Shown: positions 8,229-17,176, counted from the first letter of the stretch. The stretch is 64,000 bases of DNA from Paenibacillus xylanexedens (GCF_007676705.1 NZ_VEBF01000001.1:1550001-1614000), one strand, 5' to 3'. The notes: generated by a model not told the origin, from the sequence alone. A program made the numbers and translations.

Positions 8229-9363
8229 CCCACGTTCCCCCTGCTCCAATCATGTGTCGCTTGTGGTATGGCTGCTCCATTACACTTCCTAACACTTCGA
8301 GTAAGCGCTCGTTGGCCTCTGCGTCCTTTACTGCCAAGCGAACATGTCGCTCACCAAGTCCTGGATACATGGCACAGCTACGGATCAGAATCCCACGCTT
8401 ACCCAAAGCCGCCTGCATGGATGCCGCTGTCCAGGGCTCAGACAGTTGGATCAGAATAAAATTGGCTTCTCCCGGCGTTACCACACAACCATACGACTCC
8501 AATCCTTTCGTTAAACGCGCACGTTCCCGTGCGATCTGTGCCAGTGTGTCCTGTTCGAACCGTTCTCCGCTGCGCAGACAGGCTTCACCTGCAATCAACG
8601 CCAATCCATTCACACTCCAGGTCACTTGTTTCTCCGTCATGGCACGAATCCATTCAGGACGCCCCAAGGCATACCCCAGACGCAGACCCGGAATGGCATA
8701 AAACTTCGTCATCGATCGGATGATGATCACCTGTGGATATTCGTCCAATCTGGGTGCAAGGGATTGTCGCCTTGATTCAGGTATGAAATCCATAAACGCC
8801 TCATCGATGACCAGGACAGTACCTGTTTTCTCTGCTTTGCGGGCAAGACGATCCAGTACCTCCACCGGATACTGTACGCCATTCGGATTGTTCGGCTGAC
8901 CGAGGAACAGCAGGTCTACCTGTTCCATTAGTCGTTCAATGTCCTCAGGTTCAGCACGCCACTCCAGCTCTTCTCGTCCCTCAACATGCTGGACTTCCGC
9001 ACCGAATTGTCGCGCTAAAGAACGATATTCCGAAAATCCGGGTTCTACTGTGCCGACCTTCCGCGGAGCAAGTCCGAGCAAGATCAGCGCCATGCTTTCG
9101 GCAGCGCCATTGCCCACCGAAATATGGTTCTGTGGCACACCTAAACGTTCACTCAGTAATGATTTGAACTCACGATGACCCGGATCAGGATAACGAAGAA
9201 CCGACAGCAATCCTTGCTCCAAAGCCTCCAAGACTTCCATTGGTGGGCCCAATGGATTGATATTTGCGCTAAAATCGATAAAATCTGCAGCGCTCCCCCC
9301 AAACCGGGATGCGGCCGTCTCCACGTCACCGCCATGTCCGAAAACTTCGATATAACCGGTCAT
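8209..9363 (-). CDS. cobD: L-threonine-O-3-phosphate decarboxylase CobD
   Basis: PLP enzyme of fold type I that decarboxylates threonine phosphate to aminopropanol phosphate for CbiB. The 384-residue protein has the typical FIDFSANINPLGPP near residue 30, GQPNNPNG and VLVIDEAFMDF in the centre, and the PLP lysine in IIRSMTKFYAIPGLRLGY. Histidinol-phosphate aminotransferases are the nearest look-alikes; the B12 context decides. It is the first gene of the cobD-cbiZ-cbiB-cobC operon. No B12 box is visible in the roughly 200 bases upstream, unlike the btu-cob operon. Confidence 0.9.
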   Translation of the reverse strand: MTGYIEVFGHGGDVETAASRFGGSAADFIDFSANINPLGPPMEVLEALEQGLLSVLRYPDPGHREFKSLLSERLGVPQNHISVGNGAAESMALILLGLAPRKVGTVEPGFSEYRSLARQFGAEVQHVEGREELEWRAEPEDIERLMEQVDLLFLGQPNNPNGVQYPVEVLDRLARKAEKTGTVLVIDEAFMDFIPESRRQSLAPRLDEYPQVIIIRSMTKFYAIPGLRLGYALGRPEWIRAMTEKQVTWSVNGLALIAGEACLRSGERFEQDTLAQIARERARLTKGLESYGCVVTPGEANFILIQLSEPWTAASMQAALGKRGILIRSCAMYPGLGERHVRLAVKDAEANERLLEVLGSVMEQPYHKRHMIGAGGTWDDTGVL

Positions 9364-9582
9364 TCTTCCGTCACCCTTTCTACATGTCCTTTTTATTATG
9401 GATGGCGTGGGAGGTACGGGTCAATCCCGTTTTAGGTGTGTTCCTTCCAATCCCGGCAAACTTGTCCTAATTCCTTTGTGTCCCATCCACAATTCGTTTA
9501 CAATAGAGAAGGAATTTCAGTCTGTACAGCATCACTACATAAGGGATCTCAATCCCTCACATATATTAATGGAGGAATGACC

Positions 9583-10587
9583 ATGCTGTTTGTTGATAAC
9601 CAGGGCATTACAGATCCGTCTGTAAACCTCGCGATTGAGGAGTATATTCTGAAGCATCTGCCGATGGAGGATGACAGCTACCTGCTGTTCTACATCAATC
9701 GCCCGTCCATTATTATCGGAAAGCACCAGAATACCATTGAAGAGATTAATATCGAATACGTGCAAGATAACGGTGTACAGGTTGTCCGTCGTCTCTCGGG
9801 AGGCGGAGCAGTATATCACGACCTCGGCAACCTGAATTTTAGTTTCATTACAGCCGATGACGGTCAATCCTTCCACAACTTCCGCAAATTCACCCAGCCT
9901 GTGGTTGAAGCCTTGCAGGAACTTGGGGTTAATGCTGAACTAACCGGGCGCAACGATCTGCAAGTGGGAGAAAAGAAAATTTCGGGCAATGCCCAATTCT
10001 CCACCCGCGGACGCATGTTCAGTCACGGCACATTGATGTTTAACCTGAATCTGGATCATGTACAGGCATCCCTGAACGTGAATCCCGAGAAATTCAAATC
10101 CAAGAGTACCAAATCCGTGCGCAGCCGGGTCGCCAACATTCGTGACCTGATCGATAGTAACCTAACGATTGAGCAATTCCGCGATGAGCTGTTACGTCAC
10201 ATTTTCCGGATGGAGCCACAGGATGTCCCGCAATATACACTCACAGAGAAAGACTGGGACAAGATCAAAGAAATCTCTGCCGAGCGTTATAGCAACTGGG
10301 ACTGGAACTATGGTCTGTCTCCAGAAAGCAATGTGAAGCATACCCGGAAATTCCCTGTCGGCATTATTGACCTGCGCATGAACATCAAGGATGGACGAAT
10401 TGAAGATATCAAAATCTTCGGCGACTTCTTCGGCGTAGGCGATGTGGCGGATATCGAAGATATGCTGCGCGGCAAGCGTTATGAGGAATCCGAGGTGCGG
10501 ACTGCACTTGAGGGCCTGGATGTAAAACACTACTTCGGCAACCTGGAGCTGGAAGACTTTATCGGCCTTGTTTTCCTGGAGGAGTAG
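9583..10587 (+). CDS. lplA: Lipoate--protein ligase
   Basis: Activates free lipoate with ATP and attaches it to the lipoyl domains of 2-oxoacid dehydrogenases and the glycine cleavage H protein. The protein has about 334 residues, the length of LplA with its accessory C-terminal domain. It contains the LplA motif RRLSGGGAVYHDLGNLNFSF near residue 70, KKISGNAQ with the catalytic lysine region, and HGTLMFNLNL. GGAGG at 9571-9575 sits seven bases before the ATG at 9583 and only one before the ATG at 9577, so I take 9583. It is transcribed divergently from cobD and is followed by repeat R1-B. Confidence 0.94.
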   Translation: MLFVDNQGITDPSVNLAIEEYILKHLPMEDDSYLLFYINRPSIIIGKHQNTIEEINIEYVQDNGVQVVRRLSGGGAVYHDLGNLNFSFITADDGQSFHNFRKFTQPVVEALQELGVNAELTGRNDLQVGEKKISGNAQFSTRGRMFSHGTLMFNLNLDHVQASLNVNPEKFKSKSTKSVRSRVANIRDLIDSNLTIEQFRDELLRHIFRMEPQDVPQYTLTEKDWDKIKEISAERYSNWDWNYGLSPESNVKHTRKFPVGIIDLRMNIKDGRIEDIKIFGDFFGVGDVADIEDMLRGKRYEESEVRTALEGLDVKHYFGNLELEDFIGLVFLEE

Positions 10588-10625
10588 GTTTTAGATGTAA
10601 GCATAGTTTTAGAACGAAGCCTAAC

Positions 10626-10778
10626 TTTACACGTTAACGGAGAAGACAGAATTCATCGGGAGAAGCGAAGCGTTCGCCTTTATCAACGGATTTCCCCCTT
10701 GGGGGAATGGAATCAAAAAAAATCCGGGGATAACAGCGATCGAAAGATGAATCTGTATTCGAAGTGGCCTCGTGTAAA
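10626..10778 (+). repeat. Dispersed intergenic element R1, copy B (short form)
   Basis: Starts with TTTACACG at 10626-10633 and ends with CGTGTAAA at 10771-10778. It carries the AACGGAGA, GGATTTCCCC and GGGGATAACAGCGATCGAAA blocks of the family. It is about 34 bp shorter than copy A because the internal AAAGCTTTCT/AGAAAGCTT hairpin is absent. It fills the gap between lplA and the HAD phosphatase gene and lies in their transcription direction. Confidence 0.8.
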
Positions 10779-10831
10779 CCTTATTTTTTCGTTCGTTAGT
10801 ATAGATACAGATAAAAAGGAGAGAAACTTAT

Positions 10832-11635
10832 ATGACCTACAAATTAATCGCAATTGATATTGATGACACTCTGATCAACGACAATAAGGAAGTAACCCCT
10901 GCTACGCAGACTGCATTGGAACAAGCCGTTGCCCATGGTGTAACTGTAACGCTAGCGACTGGACGTGCTTATGCTTCTGCACAAGCGCTTGCTCGTCAAA
11001 CTGGTCTTAACGTACCGATCATTACGTATCAAGGTGCATTGGTGAAAAACTTGCTGGACGAAAAAGTACTCTATGAGCGTTACGTTCCGCAGGAGGCTTC
11101 CCGCAAATTGTACGATTATTGCTTGGAGAACAATCTCCACCTTCAAACGTATATCGATGACAAGTTGTATGCTCGTGAAGAAAACGACAAACTGCGTGAT
11201 TATGCCAAATTGAACGGCACACAATATTACATCGAATCTGATTTCATCAAAGTAATTGAACAACAAACACCGAAACTGCTCATCATCGATGAGCCGGACT
11301 ACTTGGATAAGGTTGCCGTTGACCTGCGTGAATTGCTTGGACCACAAGTGCATATTACGAAGTCCAAACCTTACTTCCTGGAGATCATGCACAATGAAGG
11401 AACTAAAGGCCACGCCCTTACATTCCTCGCAGACCACTTTGGTCACCAATTGAGCGAGTGCATTGCCATTGGCGACTCTTGGAATGACCATGAGATGCTG
11501 GAAGTTGCAGGACTTGGTGTAGCGATGGGCAATGCAATCCCTGCTCTTAAAGAGCTGGCTGATTACATTACGGCGAGCAATAACGAAGATGGCGTGAAAG
11601 AGGTTATCGAGAAGTTTGTACTGAACGCAGAGTAA
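10832..11635 (+). CDS. Cof-type HAD-IIB family sugar-phosphatase-like hydrolase
   Basis: A 267-residue cytosolic phosphatase of the Cof/YidA/YwpJ group. HAD motif I is IAIDIDDTLIND at residues 6-17, motif II is ATGRAYAS, the cap domain spans about residues 85-190, and motifs III/IV end in ECIAIGDSWNDHEMLEVAGLGVAMGNA (given by its ends). AAGGAGAG lies nine bases before the ATG. Members dephosphorylate sugar phosphates or flavin/PLP compounds; the substrate cannot be read from sequence. A strong terminator follows, so it is probably transcribed alone or with lplA. Confidence 0.9.
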   Translation: MTYKLIAIDIDDTLINDNKEVTPATQTALEQAVAHGVTVTLATGRAYASAQALARQTGLNVPIITYQGALVKNLLDEKVLYERYVPQEASRKLYDYCLENNLHLQTYIDDKLYAREENDKLRDYAKLNGTQYYIESDFIKVIEQQTPKLLIIDEPDYLDKVAVDLRELLGPQVHITKSKPYFLEIMHNEGTKGHALTFLADHFGHQLSECIAIGDSWNDHEMLEVAGLGVAMGNAIPALKELADYITASNNEDGVKEVIEKFVLNAE

Positions 11636-11690
11636 GGTTCAAGCAAAGCATTTTTGCACAAAATGTGTTTTGATTAAAACACAAAAAACA

Positions 11691-11738
11691 AACAGCCCTG
11701 CACAACGTTAACTCCTTGTGCAGGGCTGTTCTTATTTT
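11691..11738 (+). terminator. Bidirectional intrinsic terminator
   Basis: A perfect 15-bp stem (11691-11705 with 11716-11730) with a ten-base loop is followed by a T-rich tail (TCTTATTTT region) on the plus strand. On the minus strand it is followed by GTTTTTTGTGTTTT. It ends the HAD gene and the convergent EamA gene. Confidence 0.88.
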
Positions 11739-11854
11739 CAAACCAATCTTATTGTCACTTAATTACGAATCTGAAATAAGTAAGACTTATTTACTCTTAT
11801 CCCCATACTTTTCATCGAATTCACCTTTTCGTCCCAAATAGCCGCAATCGCAAA

Positions 11855-12793
11855 TTATTTCACCACAGTTTTGGAAGTCTGAACCAGTGGATTTGTGCGC
11901 CCACCTCGTTTTAACCACCCCATCACTTTCTCGTTCATCGCTAGCAAACCTGTAACGACCAGTGCCACACCGATCCATGTAATCCCACTGACATGTTCAT
12001 TATAGACAACGGCACCCAGACCAACCGCAATCGGCGGGGAGATGTACAGCCAGGTTGCCGGGAACAGCGGATTCGTGCGAGACATGATCCAGTAGAACAG
12101 GCTGTGACCTACCATTGAACCAACTACCGTCAAATAAATGACGGACGAGACAGCAGGCACCCAATCCAGAGCGGACATATTCCAGGATTCTGTCACCGCT
12201 GAGAGCAAGGTTAACAATAGTCCTCCATACATCATCTGTACTGCGTTAATCGCTACGGGGTTTGCTTCTTTGAACTGATTGATAACCTTCTTGGAGTATA
12301 GTGCGCCTGCTGAATAACACACTTCTCCCACCAGAACGGCAATACAGCCCCATAGCCATAGTGGACTTCCACCAATGGACACACCCGGCAGAACGACAAG
12401 CACAACTCCGGCAAAGCCGATCAGACATCCCATAATCATGCGTGCAGATGTTTTTTGTCGCAACAAAGCTGTCTGCATCAGCATAATCATGAGTGGACCT
12501 GTGGCTGACAAAATCGCACCAACGCCCGAACTCACATATTGTTCAGCCCAATATAAGGTCGCAAATGTACCAAACGTCAGTCCTGCACCTGTAATGAGCA
12601 TTTCTTTACGCCATAGCAGGGAAATATTGACCTTTCCCTTCATCCACATCCATGTAAACATCAAAGCCCCTGCAACGATAAAACGGAGCCCAGCGGACAG
12701 AAAAGGCGGCATGCCTGCCTCCACTCCAATTTTGATTGCCAGAAACGTTGTTCCAAAAATAAGACACATTACGGTAAATGCGATCCCAACCAT
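11855..12793 (-). CDS. EamA/DMT-family transporter
   Basis: An inner-membrane permease of 312 residues with about ten hydrophobic segments arranged as two five-helix EamA repeats. The first repeat starts IAFTVMCLIFGTTFLAIKIG; the second contains the GSMVGHSLFYWIMSRTNP signature. GGAGG lies eight bases before the ATG. Members export amino acids, nucleobases or other metabolites; the substrate is not predictable. It is divergent from a MocR-type PLP regulator, a common pairing in which the regulator controls the transporter. Confidence 0.9.
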   Translation of the reverse strand: MVGIAFTVMCLIFGTTFLAIKIGVEAGMPPFLSAGLRFIVAGALMFTWMWMKGKVNISLLWRKEMLITGAGLTFGTFATLYWAEQYVSSGVGAILSATGPLMIMLMQTALLRQKTSARMIMGCLIGFAGVVLVVLPGVSIGGSPLWLWGCIAVLVGEVCYSAGALYSKKVINQFKEANPVAINAVQMMYGGLLLTLLSAVTESWNMSALDWVPAVSSVIYLTVVGSMVGHSLFYWIMSRTNPLFPATWLYISPPIAVGLGAVVYNEHVSGITWIGVALVVTGLLAMNEKVMGWLKRGGRTNPLVQTSKTVVK

Positions 12794-12810
12794 GCTAGCC
12801 CCTCCTTCAT

Positions 12811-12865
12811 CTGTTCTCCATCATATAGCACTGTCTACAGAACAGAATGAACAAAACAGAACAGA
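12811..12865. promoter_or_regulatory. Repeated AGAACAG half-sites in the EamA/MocR divergent region (candidate MocR operator)
   Basis: ACAGAACAGA occurs twice as a direct repeat, at 12837-12846 and 12856-12865, spaced 19 bp apart (nearly two helical turns). A CTGTTCT copy in inverted orientation lies near 12811-12817. MocR/GabR-type regulators typically bind direct repeats in such divergent promoters. The link to the adjacent MocR gene is inference. Confidence 0.5.
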
Positions 12866-12913
12866 TATCTTCCGTTTACTGTTACAATAGAATTCAAAAG
12901 GAGCGTGAGCCGG

Positions 12914-14335
12914 GTGGGCAAAACCATGATGATGACAGATAACAGCCTGAAACTATATGAGCAAGTAATCCATTATCTCGTTGTGCGTATAGAAGCGGGA
13001 GAGTGGGCTGAACATGAAAAACTGCCATCTGTACGAAGCCTGTCCGAGCTACTCGGCGTACATCGCTTGACCGTTTTCAAAGCCTATCAGGAGTTAAAGG
13101 AACGTGGAAATGTGTATGTAAAGGATAAGTCTGGCTATTATGTCAGTCCAGCGACCCCATTCTCTGTAACGGATCAGGCGGATGATCCTGCTGTGTCTGC
13201 TTGGCTGCATTGGGATTCACTAGCGCGGGTACAGTCTCTAGAAGCAGAATACCAATTTTCCAAATCGTTAATCGATCCCTCTCTGCTGCCCAACCGGTAT
13301 TGGGGAGAACTGATGCGTGATCTGCTGGATCAATATCCCCGTTTGCTCGGAACGTATTCCACGATTCAGGGAGATCTGGAATTGCGAAGTGCGCTGGCAA
13401 CCCATCTAACGAAAAAAGAACGCTTCTATCTCTCCGCAGACGAAGTGCTCATTACTTCGGGGGCCCAGCAGGCCATTGATGTGATCTCCCGCAGCTTGGT
13501 CAAACCCGGTGATCGTGTTCTGATGGATAGGCCCACGTATGGGCCTGCAATGGAAATTTTCCGAAAGCAGGGTGCTCGTCTGATCTTTACGGATATTCAT
13601 TCGGATGGGTATGATTTGGAGCAGATTGAGCATCTGATGAAAACGGAGAAACCACGCTTATTCTACACGACGCCAACCTATCATAATCCGACCGGCGTTA
13701 ATGTTCCAGTAGAACAGCGTAAGCAGTTACCCGAACTTGCAGAACAGTATGGTTGTTTTCTGCTCGAAGACGATAGCACCTATGATATCTATTTTAAAGA
13801 GAAACCTCCTGCACCCATTTTCACCTACGACACCACTGGACACACCCTGTACATCCGTAGTTACAGCAAGTATGTTGCACCCGGGCTAAGGATTGCAGCC
13901 ATCATATGCCGCCAGCGATTCATGCCAGGACTACAGGCTGTGAAATCACTGACAGATAACGGATCGCCCCTTCTGAACCAGAAGCTTTTTCTCCGTTATT
14001 TTCAATCAGAACGTATGCATCAACATCTGTCCAAGCTGCGGACCGCCATCCAGCTACGGATGGAAGTAATGGAACAGTGTCTGCTGGAAACGGACTGGAC
14101 GTGGACCCGGCCTGAGGGCGGACTCAACTTTTGGGCGGAGCTTCCTGAAGGCGTGGATACCGGAAAACTGCTTCACCGATGCATGGAACAATCCGTTGCC
14201 TTTGTACCCGGAACCGTATTTGATTCTTCGGATAATTCCGCCAGTCGCAAGCTGCGCCTGTCCTTCTCTTATGCACATGAGCAGCAGATTCGGGAAGGCA
14301 TGAGCAGACTTATTACGCTTGCGAAAGAAATGTAA
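12914..14335 (+). CDS. MocR/GabR-type transcriptional regulator (GntR DNA-binding domain fused to aminotransferase-like domain)
   Basis: A regulator of about 473 residues. The N-terminal winged helix (about residues 10-75) contains EHEKLPSVRSLSELLGVHRL. The C-terminal fold-type-I aminotransferase domain contains TYHNPTGVNVP and the PLP lysine in YIRSYSKYVAPGLR. AAAAGGAG at 12896-12903 suits the GTG at 12914, ten bases downstream, better than the GTG at 12905 or the ATG at 12926. PLP or an amino-compound adduct is the likely signal. The gene diverges from an EamA exporter, and repeated AGAACAG half-sites lie between them. The target gene is inferred from position. Confidence 0.9.
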   Translation: MGKTMMMTDNSLKLYEQVIHYLVVRIEAGEWAEHEKLPSVRSLSELLGVHRLTVFKAYQELKERGNVYVKDKSGYYVSPATPFSVTDQADDPAVSAWLHWDSLARVQSLEAEYQFSKSLIDPSLLPNRYWGELMRDLLDQYPRLLGTYSTIQGDLELRSALATHLTKKERFYLSADEVLITSGAQQAIDVISRSLVKPGDRVLMDRPTYGPAMEIFRKQGARLIFTDIHSDGYDLEQIEHLMKTEKPRLFYTTPTYHNPTGVNVPVEQRKQLPELAEQYGCFLLEDDSTYDIYFKEKPPAPIFTYDTTGHTLYIRSYSKYVAPGLRIAAIICRQRFMPGLQAVKSLTDNGSPLLNQKLFLRYFQSERMHQHLSKLRTAIQLRMEVMEQCLLETDWTWTRPEGGLNFWAELPEGVDTGKLLHRCMEQSVAFVPGTVFDSSDNSASRKLRLSFSYAHEQQIREGMSRLITLAKEM

Positions 14336-14411
14336 CGTTTGGATTCCCTGGAACTGACGTCACTCCGAAGAATATCAAGTGCAATTGCCCTCTCACCCTG
14401 CTACATCAAAA

Positions 14412-14433
14412 AAAGTCGCCTTGTGGCGACTTT
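14412..14433. terminator. Convergent terminator hairpin
   Basis: A nine-base stem AAAGTCGCC/GGCGACTTT with loop TTGT lies between the MocR gene (plus) and the ABC permease gene (minus). T-rich sequence on both sides suggests it works in both directions. Confidence 0.8.
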
Positions 14434-14483
14434 ACTTTTGATGTTCTTTACTCTTTACTCTTTACCTGCAACCCGCTCTGTGC

Positions 14484-15110
14484 TCAAAGGTCTTTTCTTG
14501 CAAACAAGCGAATGGTGATGAGATAGGACGCAAAAAACAAACCTATAATGCCTACGGAAACCAACGTCATTGTCGTCGTGGTAATTATGCCGTTCTCGTT
14601 GGCCATACTCATGAGGTACGCAACGGGTTGCGCCAAAATAATCATGCAGACCATGAATATCGCATTGATGATGCCAGCACCTTTTTTGCTAAGTCCGTAG
14701 AAAAGAGGCATGTATATGGAAACTAATACAAGCACCATGCCTACGGCAATGACAATATCCCTAAGTGAATAATTCGGCTTGTTCAGTTCAGGATAATTCA
14801 GGTTCACAAGCTGGTGAATTCCAAACGACGCGAGCACCCCGAACAGGGTATAGACTATAGCAGAGAGGTACTTGGCTTTTACAATCTGTTTGCGGCTAAC
14901 GGGGAGTGTGACCAGGAAATTGTGATTATGGTTCTTGATATCAATCATGGTTGCCAGCATGACCGAACCAAAGGCTGTGTAGATGCCTACAAAATACATT
15001 GACATTTCACTCTGGGGTATAAAGGCGAGACTAAATACCACCAGGTATAACCCAATCGTCCACAGTGAACTTTTCAGTACAATGAAATCTTTACGAAGCA
15101 AGTTAAGCAT
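14484..15110 (-). CDS. ABC-2 type transporter permease
   Basis: A membrane protein of about 208 residues with six hydrophobic segments, of the small ABC2_membrane_5 type found in ytr-like operons. The conserved feature is NHNHNFLVTLPVSRKQIVKAKY, in the first third (given by its ends). I chose the ATG at 15110: GGAGG lies eight bases upstream and the start overlaps the ATPase stop by eight bases. The longer open frame upstream would read through the ATPase gene. It probably pairs with the upstream ATPase as an exporter of unknown substrate, possibly a cell-wall-active compound. Confidence 0.85.
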   Translation of the reverse strand: MLNLLRKDFIVLKSSLWTIGLYLVVFSLAFIPQSEMSMYFVGIYTAFGSVMLATMIDIKNHNHNFLVTLPVSRKQIVKAKYLSAIVYTLFGVLASFGIHQLVNLNYPELNKPNYSLRDIVIAVGMVLVLVSIYMPLFYGLSKKGAGIINAIFMVCMIILAQPVAYLMSMANENGIITTTTMTLVSVGIIGLFFASYLITIRLFARKDL

Positions 15111-15969
15111 ATTTGCGTCCTCCCTTCGCCGTAAAATAAATGAGGTCTTCCAACGTAGGTCTTTGTAAAAGAGCAAGCCTGCCAAATAACTGTTCGGCCT
15201 CTGCCTTATGATCCGACAATGCTTCAAAACCAACGGCTGTCTCGCGTATTCCGATGAAATGTTTCCGAATGTCGGAATCAAGCAGATCCATATCCCCTTT
15301 TACAATCGTATACCTTTCCAGCACATCATCTTTGGCTTCATTGAACACCAGTTTTCCTTGATGAATAAACGTAATGTAGTCTGCAATACGTTCCAGATCG
15401 GTCGTAATATGCGTCGAGAAAATAATGGACCTTGTTTCGTCCTGTATCATATCTGCAAGCAGATCGAGCAGTTCCCGCCTAAATACAGGATCAAGCCCGG
15501 ATGTTGGTTCATCCATAATCAGCAAATCTGCTTCATGCGACAAAGCTACGGCGAGAGAATACTTGATCTTCATGCCTTTGGACAGATCCTGGATTTTCTT
15601 TTTGGGAGACAGTTCGAACTGATCCAAGTAGTCATTGAACGCTTTATTGTCCCATTTGGTGTAAAAAGGAGCGATCATTTGTGTCATCTCACGGATCGTC
15701 AGATGCTCATAATAAAAGCATTCATCGGACACAATGCCCAGGCGTTGCTTGATGTCAACTTCCTGATTGGGCATCTGGCTGCCCAATGTCTTGAGGCTCC
15801 CCTTATCGGGATGGATCAGACCCGTGATCATTTTGATCAAAGTACTCTTTCCCGCACCATTCGGACCAATAAGTCCCGTGATATATCCTTTTTTCACATC
15901 CAGAGATACATTATCTACTTTAAATAAAGGATACGTTTTGGTTACATTACGTAATTCGATCGCGTTCAT
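15103..15969 (-). CDS. ABC transporter ATP-binding protein (YtrB-like)
   Basis: A 288-residue ATPase. Walker A is GPNGAGKSTLIKM, the signature is LSKGMKIKYSLAVAL (degenerate LSKG form typical of this exporter subgroup), Walker B is LLIMDEPTSGLDP and the switch region is IIFSTHITTDLERI. A C-terminal extension of about 60 residues follows the ATPase core. It starts five bases after the GntR gene and overlaps the permease, so GntR-ATPase-permease form one operon under the long palindrome at 16382-16426. Confidence 0.9.
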   Translation of the reverse strand: MNAIELRNVTKTYPLFKVDNVSLDVKKGYITGLIGPNGAGKSTLIKMITGLIHPDKGSLKTLGSQMPNQEVDIKQRLGIVSDECFYYEHLTIREMTQMIAPFYTKWDNKAFNDYLDQFELSPKKKIQDLSKGMKIKYSLAVALSHEADLLIMDEPTSGLDPVFRRELLDLLADMIQDETRSIIFSTHITTDLERIADYITFIHQGKLVFNEAKDDVLERYTIVKGDMDLLDSDIRKHFIGIRETAVGFEALSDHKAEAEQLFGRLALLQRPTLEDLIYFTAKGGRKYA

Positions 15970-15974
15970 TATGC

Positions 15975-16307
15975 TTATTCCTCCTCAACCAACAATGTAA
16001 GATGATGGATTACATCCTGTGAACTCATGCCCAGTTCTCTGCTCTCACGAATCACTTCGAGCATCTTCTCTTCCAATTGTTTCATCCGCCGCTCTCGAAT
16101 AAAATCCTGATTGGCTCCGGATACAAAGCTCCCTTTGCCTACAACTGAATCGATCAGTTTCTCTTTCTCCAGCTCTTCATAGACACGTTTAGTTGTAATA
16201 ACACTGACTTGCAGATCCTTGGCGAGCTGCCGAATGGAGGGAAGACTATCTCCAGCAACCAATTCTCCGCTCAAGATGCTTTGTCTGATCTGAGTTAAAA
16301 TCTGCAT
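15975..16307 (-). CDS. GntR-family transcriptional regulator, YtrA subfamily
   Basis: A short regulator of 110 residues. The winged helix (residues 1-70) contains QIRQSILSGELVAGDSLPSI and VSVITTKRVYEEL. Only a short helical tail (LEEKMLEVIRESRELG) follows, as in YtrA proteins, which lack a large effector domain. It is the first gene of an ABC exporter operon, the usual YtrA arrangement. It probably represses its own operon by binding the 45-bp palindrome about 75 bases upstream. The ligand is unknown. Confidence 0.9.
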   Translation of the reverse strand: MQILTQIRQSILSGELVAGDSLPSIRQLAKDLQVSVITTKRVYEELEKEKLIDSVVGKGSFVSGANQDFIRERRMKQLEEKMLEVIRESRELGMSSQDVIHHLTLLVEEE

Positions 16308-16381
16308 ATAGATCGGATCGCTCGAAGCGTTCGATATTAAAATGTTAATCTTTCCTCACCCCATTGATGTTAGATAATTTT

Positions 16382-16426
16382 CAGTAGGTATAGTGTATAT
16401 ATATAATATATACACTATACCTACTG
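16382..16426. promoter_or_regulatory. 45-bp near-perfect palindrome, candidate YtrA-type operator
   Basis: Two 21-base arms (16382-16402 and 16406-16426) are perfect reverse complements around a three-base centre. The left arm is CAGTAGGTATAGTGTATATA plus T. YtrA-type GntR proteins bind GTGTA...TACAC palindromes; this site contains that core and extends it far beyond one dimer footprint. It lies upstream of the GntR-ABC operon. Confidence 0.75.
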
Positions 16427-16500
16427 ATGGTCAATCTTTATTTCACATTATTCTCATTCTGATTCGATCCATAGACACGGGTTAGCTAATCTGGATGACA

Positions 16501-16573
16501 AAAAGAGGACGTCAGTTTCCTGTTCGTCCTCTTGATTAATCAAGCCCGAAAGGTCACATGGCCTTCCGGGCTT
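16501..16573 (-). terminator. Tandem terminator hairpins downstream of clpP
   Basis: Two hairpins follow the clpP stop on the minus strand. The first is AAGCCCGGAAGG paired with CCTTTCGGGCTT (16542-16573). The second is AAGAGGACG paired with CGTCCTCTT (16503-16533), followed by TTTGTC. The second has the better U-tract. Confidence 0.8.
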
Positions 16574-16576
16574 ATT

Positions 16577-17158
16577 TTATGTGCTGGATATTACCTTATC
16601 CACCAATCCATATTCGACTGCTTCAGCAGCAGTCAGGAAATAGTCTCGATCCGAGTCCTTCTCAATCCGCTCAATCGACTGTCCTGTATGGTCGGCTAAC
16701 AGCTTGTTAAGACGTTGACGGTGTTGAATGATGCGGTTAGCATGAATCAGCATATCCGACGCCTGCCCTCGTGTACCGCCATGCGGCTGATGGATCATGA
16801 TCTCACTGTTCGGCAGCGCCATACGCTTGCCTTTTGTTCCACCCACCAGCAAGATCGTGCCAAAGCTCGCCGCCATACCTGTACAGATCGTGGAGATATC
16901 CGGCTTCACGAATTGCATCGTGTCATAGATCGAGAATCCCGCAGTCACCGATCCACCAGGACTGTTAATGTACATTTGGATATCCTTCTCCGGGTCCTCC
17001 GCAGTCAAAAATAACAACTGGGCCACAATGGCATTCGCCATCTGATCCTCGATCTCCCCGGACACCATAATGATCCGGTCTTTGAGCAAACGTGAATAAA
17101 TATCATAGCTCCGTTCTCCGCGAGCTGTCTGTTCCACTACATATGGCACTACATTCAT
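16577..17158 (-). CDS. clpP: ATP-dependent Clp protease proteolytic subunit ClpP (paralogue)
   Basis: Tetradecameric serine protease that degrades proteins unfolded by ClpX/ClpC-type ATPases. At 193 residues it has the family length, with the complete triad: Ser in GMAASFG, His in IMIHQPHGG and Asp in [15 protein letters not shown] lies before the ATG. Where typical Firmicute ClpP has GMAASMGAFLL, this one has Phe after the catalytic Ser and TILL, so it may be a second ClpP rather than the housekeeping copy. It begins only 18 bases after a sigma-factor gene, so the two are probably co-transcribed. Confidence 0.92.
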   Translation of the reverse strand: MNVVPYVVEQTARGERSYDIYSRLLKDRIIMVSGEIEDQMANAIVAQLLFLTAEDPEKDIQMYINSPGGSVTAGFSIYDTMQFVKPDISTICTGMAASFGTILLVGGTKGKRMALPNSEIMIHQPHGGTRGQASDMLIHANRIIQHRQRLNKLLADHTGQSIERIEKDSDRDYFLTAAEAVEYGLVDKVISST

Positions 17159-17176
17159 GTATGTCGCCTCCTCGGT

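Noticed and set aside
9364-9560. A second cobalamin riboswitch upstream of cobD
   Set aside because: I looked for the GCCACTG box and GGGAA...GGTG core on the minus strand and found neither.
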